A stretch of 52,141 bases of DNA, from the IMG/VR virus record IMGVR_UViG_3300031957_000416, positions 1 through 52,141 of that record; one strand, given 5' to 3'. This stretch comes from a virus. This document shows positions 36,274 to 43,700 of the stretch, piece by piece. Numbering within the stretch: the first letter of the stretch is position 1; the number at the start of each line of letters is the position of its first letter. Below the pieces are notes generated by a model. That model ran no database searches. It was given only the letters and a program-made list of their open reading frames with translations, and was not told the DNA's origin. The position numbers were made by a program, and so were the translations under genes.

Positions 36274-36661
36274 GCCAGACCATAAGCATTTATTAATAAA
36301 TGCCACAATAAATAAATTTCCCAATGAGAATGAGGGAGATATCGTTGAAAATTTTATGACAAGTTTAGTTGAGGATATAGATATGAAGGTAGCTAAAGGT
36401 CCTATATCATCTTGGGTAAGTGACTTAGGAAATGTAGGTTGGACATCTGCTATACTATTAAAGACAAGCCATGCATCTATGCACATATGGAACGAGTGGG
36501 GTATACTTCAAGCAGACCTATACTCATGTAAAGAGTTTGATAAATCTTTAGTCATTAATAAAATTAAGAATACTTTTGATGCAACTAAGATAAAGTATAG
36601 ATTACTAGATAGAAATGGAGGTATAAACGATGAAGAGGGACTAAAAATACAGGAATGGTGA
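36266..36661 (+). CDS. S-adenosylmethionine-decarboxylase-like protein (131 aa)
   Basis: H-L-L-I-N-A near the start and T-S68-H-A-S-M-H73-I-W ... L-Y-S-C88 match the pyruvoyl AdoMet decarboxylases. The spacing Ser-5-His-20-Cys equals Thermotoga SpeD (Ser63, His68, Cys83). Ser68 would become the pyruvoyl group after self-cleavage. The residue before it is Thr instead of the usual Glu, which could alter processing. Products would serve polyamine synthesis, or the enzyme could drain AdoMet. It overlaps the DUF3310 gene by 8 bases. Confidence 0.75.
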   Translation: MIKPDHKHLLINATINKFPNENEGDIVENFMTSLVEDIDMKVAKGPISSWVSDLGNVGWTSAILLKTSHASMHIWNEWGILQADLYSCKEFDKSLVINKIKNTFDATKIKYRLLDRNGGINDEEGLKIQEW

Positions 36662-36756
36662 TTAAACGGCCATATCTTAACACACAGCAGAAAGTGGGTC
36701 AGTCTGGGGTGTTAGTATTAGAAGACCTAAATGTTTGTATATTTGAGGATATATGA
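36655..36756 (+). CDS. Small hypothetical protein (33 aa)
   Basis: The ATG at 36655 overlaps the end of the AdoMetDC-like gene by 7 bases; 33 codons follow (MVIKRPYLNTQQKVGQSGVL...). It ends in a hydrophobic-acidic strand (L-V-L-E-D-L-N-V-C-I-F-E-D). AGG just before the ATG may serve as ribosome site. Short, so coding status rests on packing and overlap. Confidence 0.4.
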   Translation: MVIKRPYLNTQQKVGQSGVLVLEDLNVCIFEDI

Positions 36757-36785
36757 AAGAAAAATTTAAAAAAACAGGAGATAAA

Positions 36786-36995
36786 ATGTCAGAGAAACAG
36801 CAAGAGCAACAGTTAGTTGAGAAACACTACATCATATCTGGATCACAGGTTCAGAGCATACTTCGCTACCTATTTACAAGACCATATGGAGAAGTAGTAC
36901 AAGGTATTGAAGTGCTATCACGAGGATTAAGAGAACTTGATCCGAATGTAGGTGCAGACTTTGTAGCGAAACCTGCAGATGATGCAAAAGAATAA
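36786..36995 (+). CDS. Small helical protein (69 aa)
   Basis: The start at 36786 is preferred because AGGAGATAAA lies directly upstream; an ATG 33 bases earlier overlaps the preceding frame as ATGA. The protein has a Gln/Glu-rich start (E-K-Q-Q-E-Q-Q-L-V-E) and a folded-looking middle (V-Q-S-I-L-R-Y-L-F-T-R-P-Y-G-E-V). The end is Ala/Asp-rich. Function unknown. Confidence 0.6.
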   Translation: MSEKQQEQQLVEKHYIISGSQVQSILRYLFTRPYGEVVQGIEVLSRGLRELDPNVGADFVAKPADDAKE

Positions 36996-37206
36996 TTCAC
37001 AACTTTTTAGAATGGATGTTAATCTGACTGACTCTAGTCAGATAGCAATAAGCCTGGACTACATTTCGCCAGATAAGATAAAAGAAAGCCTAGAAGACAT
37101 AGACGAAATTTTTTATGCTAACTTATTGGCAAGTGTAGTTAGGCATTGTATCGAGAATACAATGAAACTAAATGGTGATATAAGACAAATCATAGAAAGG
37201 ATATAA
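36979..37206 (+). CDS. Small hypothetical protein (75 aa)
   Basis: A 75-residue soluble protein. An N-terminal strand pair (F-R-M-D-V-N-L-T, I-A-I-S-L-D-Y-I) is followed by helices (L-L-A-S-V-V-R-H-C-I-E-N-T). It overlaps the previous gene by 17 bases and the next start by one base, as normal for this block. No family recognised. Confidence 0.6.
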   Translation: MMQKNNSQLFRMDVNLTDSSQIAISLDYISPDKIKESLEDIDEIFYANLLASVVRHCIENTMKLNGDIRQIIERI

Positions 37207-37589
37207 TGAATAACGTGGCAAGAGCAGAAGTCCCAATGAGAATGAGAAGCATTACTGTAAGAATGAGAATTGATGACAGGAGAGTACTAGCAATAGTAGA
37301 CTATACCATGTCGCCAACAGGCATAAGCCCAATGGCTGTATGGATTAAGGTAAGACCCACCGAGTCTACTCTGGATAGAGAACTTAGAGCTTCAGGTAAG
37401 ATGATGTCTTTACTATTACAGTATGGGTGTAGTTTTAAAGAGATAGCAGAAACTCTAACTAAAGATTCTATAGTTGGAGCTGCCGTTACTTATCTTCATA
37501 AAAATCTTGAGAGTATATTAGCTGGGCAACAAGGGGATAAGGTTCCTAATTTAAATACGGATCCGTACAAAATTAAGGATGTGGGTTAG
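37206..37589 (+). CDS. Possible TSCPD-domain protein (127 aa)
   Basis: Segments S-P-M-A-V-W-I-K-V (about 41-49), then S-G-K-M-M-S-L-L-L-Q-Y-G-C-S-F-K-E-I and a late A-V-T-Y-L-H-K-N-L-E-S-I-L recall the TSCPD domain found at the end of B12-dependent ribonucleotide reductases. That domain also occurs as a free protein in phages. The T-S-C-P core itself is not visible. It is the last rightward gene and meets the leftward block with no gap. Confidence 0.45.
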   Translation: MNNVARAEVPMRMRSITVRMRIDDRRVLAIVDYTMSPTGISPMAVWIKVRPTESTLDRELRASGKMMSLLLQYGCSFKEIAETLTKDSIVGAAVTYLHKNLESILAGQQGDKVPNLNTDPYKIKDVG

Positions 37590-37775
37590 TTACTTTCGTA
37601 GTATATGGTATATAAACTTAATGCTCTTTTTAAGAAACTTCTTAATCAAAAACTTTCCAATACGGACAGGAATAAGGATAGGAGCAGCCAGAATATCAAA
37701 GCAAAGAATACCAATATCCACTCCCGTATCAATCGTATTGTCTGCATTAGCTTGCTTCCTTAACCATTTTTTCAT
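37590..37775 (-). CDS. Small membrane protein at the end of the leftward block (61 aa)
   Basis: The start chosen is the ATG at 37775, overlapping the stop region of the lysozyme gene by spacing of one base (TGATATG). The product has a basic start (M-K-K-W-L-R-K-Q), one hydrophobic segment (I-G-I-L-C-F-D-I-L-A-A-P-I-L-I-P-V) and a Lys-rich amphipathic tail (F-L-I-K-K-F-L-K-K-S-I-K-F). Beside a lysozyme gene this could be a lysis helper, but there is no motif to prove it. Confidence 0.6.
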   Translation of the reverse strand: MKKWLRKQANADNTIDTGVDIGILCFDILAAPILIPVRIGKFLIKKFLKKSIKFIYHILRK

Positions 37776-37776
37776 A

Positions 37777-39456
37777 TCACGCTTCTGGTAAAATTCTAGG
37801 ACCAAACTCTTCAACTAAATCTTCTCTTCTTTTATCGGCATCAGCATACGGATCTCGATCCATATATCTTTTTTTAGCATCTTCAAAATCTTCATCGTCA
37901 TATTGTAAACTTTGCATATCAAAAAAGGCTCTGTATCTATTATAAAGTTCTTCTGATTCTTTTTCTATTTCTTCTTTAGTTGGAATGTAGTCTTGTCCTT
38001 TTTTTTGCTTAATAGAATATTCTGGCATCACATCTGCATAAGTATCAAAGAAGTAATCTATATCTATACCATAAGGTGATTCTGAATCTGCCAATTTACT
38101 AGGATCAAATGGTTCTTTATCTAAATCTTCTGTTGGTCTATGTACTATAGACTCAGTCTTAGGTTCTGGTGCACCCCCAACTGGTGGCCTTTCACCTTTT
38201 GGAAGTAAAAAATTAAGTATACCTTCAAGCCCAGAGGGTTTGTCTGGAGTTGCTGGACTTCTAAAAAGAAATCCTGCTGGTTCTGCCTTACCTATCTCTA
38301 CATTTTTTGCACCCTTTTCTGCTTTTCTTATTGGCTTCTCTACTAAAGATGCCTTTGCCATACCATCAAAAAAGAAGTCATTAAAACTTTTATTTCTACC
38401 AGTTAATGGTTTAGGTTTATCCGAACCTGCAGGTGTAAAGACTCTCTTGTACTCATTCATCATAGTCTTTTCATCTCCAGCAAATAGTGCTGCTGTAAAC
38501 TTAGGAAATTTTTTAAGCCCTCCTAAATTAAATTGAAAATCTAAAAGCATTTGTTTACGCCTATCATCAAGATTTATAAAGTCTTTACCAAAGGTTTTAG
38601 AAAGTTGTGTGTATGCTTTTCCTAAATCTTTTTTTAATATATCATTAGCTTGTTCTATTGTTAAATTGTCTAGATCATAGCCATAAACACTGTTAGCTTT
38701 TATCTCTTTATCTGTAAGTTTATGCCCATAGCCTATAGTGTCAGTCCCACCTTCAGCAGACTTATGTCTTAGCTTAGATTTATTACCACGATATAGCTGA
38801 TTGTTTTCTACAATTTTCATGTAGTTTAAAAACTTTTCATCTTCTTCAGCCCTATCAATTGTTACAAACTCATCTTTAGTTTTTGTAGCCATTGGTGCTC
38901 TTGATCTTTCAACTGGATTTTCATTTTCTTTAAATCTTGGCTCACTTAGATCTGGACGCACTTCCATAAGGCCACTTGTAGTTTTAGCGTCTAATATACT
39001 AACCTTTCCCTCTCCAGTTGGAACTATAAGTTCTGCACCTTTTTCTCCAACAAGTATTGGTCCGCTTACTTCTTTATCTTTAACTCCTTTAGCTGCGTAT
39101 TCCACAGGTCTCATTACTAAGCCTTCACCTTGAGGAGTTTCTCTTTCTGCACGTTCCCCAACTTGTTTTTCTTTTGTTAATTCTTCAGATGATTTAACTG
39201 TTTCATTAGTTTCTGCCACCATAGATCTTGATTGTTTTTGTATATTTTGCATCATGTTAAATACCTGATTCTTATCTACTACATAGTCAGGCTGTGGAGT
39301 TTCCGATAAACTTTTTTGTGTTTCAATATTTGGAGACGCATCTAAAACGTTTGTAGAAGGTGCCATAATACTACTACCAACAGGAGTTGGTTGAACCAAA
39401 CTCTTATCTAAATCTCTTTGGCTAAATATTTTTTTAGGTGCTAGTGTATCTACCAT
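37777..39456 (-). CDS. Virion protein with GH24-type lysozyme domain (559 aa)
   Basis: Residues ~207-365 resemble T4-type lysozyme: V-E217-N-N (catalytic Glu candidate), then E-G-G-T-D-T240-I-G-Y-G-H-K-L-T, the hallmark of GH24 muramidases, and the later L-L-D-F-Q-F-N-L-G. Before it, P-I-L-V-G-E-K-G-A-E-L-I-V-P (133-146) is a motif common in tape-measure or internal virion proteins. Flanks are polar, Pro/Glu-rich. So a peptidoglycan enzyme carried in or on the particle, for entry, is more likely than a plain endolysin; no separate endolysin is evident, so it may do both. Confidence 0.75.
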   Translation of the reverse strand: MVDTLAPKKIFSQRDLDKSLVQPTPVGSSIMAPSTNVLDASPNIETQKSLSETPQPDYVVDKNQVFNMMQNIQKQSRSMVAETNETVKSSEELTKEKQVGERAERETPQGEGLVMRPVEYAAKGVKDKEVSGPILVGEKGAELIVPTGEGKVSILDAKTTSGLMEVRPDLSEPRFKENENPVERSRAPMATKTKDEFVTIDRAEEDEKFLNYMKIVENNQLYRGNKSKLRHKSAEGGTDTIGYGHKLTDKEIKANSVYGYDLDNLTIEQANDILKKDLGKAYTQLSKTFGKDFINLDDRRKQMLLDFQFNLGGLKKFPKFTAALFAGDEKTMMNEYKRVFTPAGSDKPKPLTGRNKSFNDFFFDGMAKASLVEKPIRKAEKGAKNVEIGKAEPAGFLFRSPATPDKPSGLEGILNFLLPKGERPPVGGAPEPKTESIVHRPTEDLDKEPFDPSKLADSESPYGIDIDYFFDTYADVMPEYSIKQKKGQDYIPTKEEIEKESEELYNRYRAFFDMQSLQYDDEDFEDAKKRYMDRDPYADADKRREDLVEEFGPRILPEA

Positions 39457-39462
39457 ATATTT

Positions 39463-39687
39463 TCATTCCTCTATAATTTTTTTAATTTTTAATCTTCCCA
39501 TATCTTCATATACTTCTGCTTTTACTTCTTTGCAACTCATGTATATGCCTTCTTGATCTTCCCCTATATTACGAGATATAACACGTTTTTGCTTAAGGCA
39601 ATCACTAAGACCATCAGTCGGCACCATTTCTACGGTTGAGCCGTTCTGTATCATCAGTATTGCAAATACAACTTTAATGGTTTCCAT
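39463..39687 (-). CDS. Small secreted-type protein (74 aa)
   Basis: A hydrophobic start (I-K-V-V-F-A-I-L-M-I) could be a signal or membrane anchor. Two cysteines follow (D-C-L-K-Q, S-C-K-E-V), which could form a periplasmic disulfide, and the C-terminus is charged (M-G-R-L-K-I-K-K-I-I-E). It overlaps the upstream membrane gene by 14 bases. Placement among membrane proteins near the lysozyme gene suggests lysis or envelope function. Confidence 0.65.
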   Translation of the reverse strand: METIKVVFAILMIQNGSTVEMVPTDGLSDCLKQKRVISRNIGEDQEGIYMSCKEVKAEVYEDMGRLKIKKIIEE

Positions 39688-40057
39688 TTGTTTTTGCCTC
39701 CAAGTCTATTAATCGTTCTTCGTGGAATTGTATAACCATGTCGTTCTTTAGTATCATAGGTATCTCTGATTCCATCTGTTCTTTTAGTTTATCTACATTC
39801 TCACCCAGGTATTCCACCAACATGTAGAGCTCTTGGACTTGTGGACTGACCATGCCCCCTTTGGGGACAGAATCAATAAAAGCATTTGCAGCTTCTAAAT
39901 CTTTAGACATCAGTCTTAAATCTGATTCTATACTATTAAGTCTTTCAATGACACCAAAGGCGAACCAAGCACCCACAAGCAAACTGCCAATAATAGTGAG
40001 TAAGTTACGTACTGGCATCGAGACGGAGGTGTTTTCATTTATGTCTAATCTTTTCAT
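39674..40057 (-). CDS. Membrane-anchored coiled-coil protein (127 aa)
   Basis: One membrane segment (L-L-T-I-I-G-S-L-L-V-G-A-W-F-A-F) at residues ~19-36 is followed by a coil (I-E-R-L-N-S-I-E-S-D-L-R-L-M). A short break (S-V-P-K-G-G) and a second helix (Y-L-G-E-N-V-D-K-L-K-E-Q-M) complete it. This type II anchor plus periplasmic coil is the outline of an Rz-like (inner spanin) protein, though size and order alone do not prove it. It overlaps neighbours by 4 and 14 bases. Confidence 0.55.
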   Translation of the reverse strand: MKRLDINENTSVSMPVRNLLTIIGSLLVGAWFAFGVIERLNSIESDLRLMSKDLEAANAFIDSVPKGGMVSPQVQELYMLVEYLGENVDKLKEQMESEIPMILKNDMVIQFHEERLIDLEAKTNGNH

Positions 40058-40284
40058 ACTTCATCTAATTCTACAAATTTACCTTCACAAAAATATTCAA
40101 ATGATTGCATTGACATTCCATCTACGTTTCTAAATTTTAATAGTAGACTGTCTACCAATGTAACTTTATTATCAAATAAATATTGCTGACAAGCATCTTT
40201 AGAAATAAAATGCATGTCTTGAAGATGAGTATTTCTGGTTTCTTCTCCTCCATACCACATCATTACTGTTAATACCCAGATCAT
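40054..40284 (-). CDS. Small protein with N-terminal hydrophobic segment (76 aa)
   Basis: The start (M-I-W-V-L-T-V-M-M-W-Y) is hydrophobic enough for export or anchoring. The rest is polar with two cysteines (D-A-C-Q-Q-Y, Y-F-C-E-G) and acidic ends (F-V-E-L-D-E-V). Overlaps both neighbours by 4 bases. Like the 74-aa gene at 39463, it may act in the envelope; no family known. Confidence 0.6.
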   Translation of the reverse strand: MIWVLTVMMWYGGEETRNTHLQDMHFISKDACQQYLFDNKVTLVDSLLLKFRNVDGMSMQSFEYFCEGKFVELDEV

Positions 40285-40712
40285 TTTTTAACTAATGATC
40301 CACCAAAGTATAGGCCTATAATAGCCGACACTAAATTAGTATCTAGCGGTGTAATGACTATACCCCTATGAGCCATAGGCACCCACTGCATAACATCCTT
40401 ACCTTCAAAGAATAAAAACCCAGGTTTAAATTCTGTATACCCAACAATAACCTGTGCTTGTGGATCTATTAAAGGTAGTATCTTAGGTAAGACAACAATA
40501 GCAAAGATAGCAGTTAGTGCTATAATTCTTCTTGTCCATTGAAATCCTACATTCTCATATTCCCTTGCTTCTTTAAATGCTTCAGTTTGTACTTCAGCCC
40601 TTTGTATAAGAAGTTTTTGTTCAGCTTGTTTAGCTTTAATGGACTGACTCCATATAGACATCACTCCTCCTAGGACTGTAGACCCTAGCATAGTAATCAT
40701 TTCAAATGGCAT
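40281..40712 (-). CDS. Holin-like membrane protein (143 aa)
   Basis: Three hydrophobic stretches are visible: M-L-G-S-T-V-L-G-G-V-M-S-I-W (about 7-20), I-I-A-L-T-A-I-F-A-I-V-V-L-P (about 63-76) and the C-terminal L-V-S-A-I-I-G-L-Y-F-G-G. Between the first two lies a charged helix (K-A-K-Q-A-E-Q-K-L-L-I-Q-R-A-E), and W-T-R-R precedes the second. This resembles the three-segment holin family known from gene-transfer agents and marine phages (Holin_3TM). Pore formation at lysis is inferred from that similarity. Confidence 0.6.
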   Translation of the reverse strand: MPFEMITMLGSTVLGGVMSIWSQSIKAKQAEQKLLIQRAEVQTEAFKEAREYENVGFQWTRRIIALTAIFAIVVLPKILPLIDPQAQVIVGYTEFKPGFLFFEGKDVMQWVPMAHRGIVITPLDTNLVSAIIGLYFGGSLVKK

Positions 40713-40723
40713 TGCTTTCTCCT

Positions 40724-43700
40724 CTATTTTGAACCTGGCGGATATGCCAGTATAATATTATTGTTGTGTAAAACTGATCTTATAAAATCATCTCGTGTCA
40801 TATTGTGTCTATCACCATATGCTTTTAATCTACCTAAAACTGTATTGCTCATAGTCTCCATTCTATTAGTGACTTTCTCTATAAACTGGTCTTGAGTATA
40901 TCCTAAATCCATAGCACTATCTGTGTAGAACATTATATTATCATATAAACCATCATAACCATCAGATGCAGCTGCAGTAACTAAAGCATTAATTTTATCT
41001 TTTTGGTTCATACTTATTTTTGTACTTTGCCATATACTTTTTAATATAATAGACTCCTCAAATGTACGACCACCTAAATACCTAGCCCAAAAACCTCCAA
41101 TGTCCCTTTCAATTTGCCCTCTCATATTTTTATATGGATTGGTAACAACATATTTTCCTTCTTTAAATTGAAAATACATACCTCTTTCATCTGTAACGTC
41201 TCTTGGAACTTTTGATTCTTTTTCAAATCCTGGTATCACAGAGAACATAGCCTCTCCTGATACTCCAGAAAATCTTCTTTCAACATCTGCTAGTAATACA
41301 GTTGGCATTGATGACTTTAAAAACTTGTACATATCAACGTCACTGTATGTTCCTGTAGCAGCTTTCATTACTACGTTAAATGCATTACCTATAACACCCT
41401 CATTTGTTTTTGATGTCATACCAAACAAAGCATCTAATGTTGGTAAACTAAATATATCTCCAGGACCAAGTCCTGGTGCAGCTAGTGTAGACGATACGTC
41501 AACACCTAGTATTCCAGATGGCAATCCAAACTTTTGCTCTGGTGCTATGTCTAATTTTAATACTGTTTCAGTATACTCTGGTATTCTATACTGACTAGGG
41601 TTATCTACTTTAGCAGCTTTTAATCCAAACTGAACGCCATCATTCATTTTTCTTAGTAGGTAATCTACTTGGTTTACTCCCATAATACCAAATAATCCTG
41701 CTGTCATAATCATACTTGTAGCATGCATTAGTAAAGGACTAGCAGCTTCAAATGATTTAGGATTTTTTGCCCATGTTCTAGCGTACTGTGCAACTTGACC
41801 ATAATAGTTATGCTGAAATGTTTTAAATAAACCAAACAAAGATCCAATAGTTCCCAATCCTTGGTGAGTATACATCATAGGCCTATTAGTAAAATTATAC
41901 TCAACCATCATATTATCTGTCATCCACTTTGCAGTGTTAAACATATTCTGTTTACCATTAGTTACATCATATTTGCCACTTTTTAAGAAAGAATAGTTCA
42001 TGGCTAGTGCTGTCAATCTACTGTGCCTCTCTGCTATCTCTGATAATCTTTTACCAGTTGCACGTTCAAACATTTTATTAACCATAGACTCAGTAACGGT
42101 TACTATTCTTTCACCTGTTCGTGTGTCTAAGCCAAACTCTTTTAAAAACTTTGTGTCAATAGTACCAGTTCTTAATGCATCTACTACTAATTCTCTAAAC
42201 TCTTTTGTAGGTTTAAATGGAAGATATGATCCCTCAACTACAGCCTTACCTACATCTCCTTTAATTCCATATTCTACTTTCATAAATTGAAGTCGTTGCA
42301 TACCCATTTGATATGGCTGAACTATCTGAGAGTATAAGAATCTTGGGTTAAAAAATAGTAATGCCTTATGTAATGTAAATGAGTTAGCTACCTGTATTGC
42401 TTTTTGAAAAGTATTAGGACTTGAAAACTTTTTAAATATACCAGAGTCTGCTATAGTTTCAATAAGTTTATCTCCTTTTTTAGCAATAAAACTAGCATCT
42501 CTACCAAAAGCATTGTCTACATATTTTTTAGCAAACGTAACTTGTTGCGGTATTAGGTCATTAAATGCACTTCTTCCAGATACTACAGGATCTACTTGTG
42601 CTCTAAATCTTATAGCTTCTGCTGATCTAACTGCACCATCAACATAACCTATGTATGCTTCTGTAAATTCTTCTATTAGTCTACGGCCTTCTTTGCCTGT
42701 ACCTGCGTATCCACCAACATCTTTTCTTGCTACTTTTCTTGCACCAAACCCTCTTGTAGCATTATAATCTTTTTGAGATTGTTTTAGTAGTGTTGCAATC
42801 TCTGGATTTTTTTTGTCCCACAATCTAATAGACTCATCAAAAGATAAATTCATATTTTCTCTTTTGCCACCAACAGCTAAATCAGATTTTAACTCATAGT
42901 TAACTTCATAATTTTTATATTCAGGATTCTTTTTTATAAAAGTATCAAATACACCATACACTTCTTTTTCTGTTTTACCAGCTATAGCATGCACAACGTT
43001 GCCATCTTTACCTGGTTCTTTAATATATAACCTATGTCTGCCTATCCAAGTCCTAGGAAAATAGTTAGGACGTTCTGGTATAATGGTAGCCCCAACTTCA
43101 GGGTTTTGCGTTACAGCTTTATTGTGATATATTCTAGCTTCTGCAAGACCTTTATCTAGATTTTTTATAATTCCTATTTCGTTTGCAGAAAGTTTATATA
43201 AACGTTTCATTTCTTTATAATTCATTTGATATTTAAATGAGCCATCATCTCTCTTAGAAAGTAATTCTTGTTCTATTTTTTCTTTACTTGCCTTTTTACC
43301 AACTGCTTTTTTTGCTAAACTTTGCATTAGAACTTCACGTTCTACCATTGCATTAATTATTTTAGTAGCAGATTCAATACCTTTTTCTTTACCTCTTTCT
43401 TTTAGTAACTGTTCAAACTGAGTCCAAGCACCATCTTTACTCTTAAATGTTTGTATCTTACCAATAATATTTCCAAAGTTATATAGTACACCACCTTGAA
43501 ATATTCCAGGATTTTCTTCAATAAACTTCATTTTATCTGGCTTATAAGATGGATCTATTAGTCTTCTATATAGAATATCATCTTTACCTGCTTCAATAGC
43601 ACGTTGTGTATTTTTAACACCAGTTGTTACAAATCTTAAGAATGCATTTTTAGATGGATCTCCTGCAAGTTTAGCAGGCAATCCAAATGTTTCTACAAAA

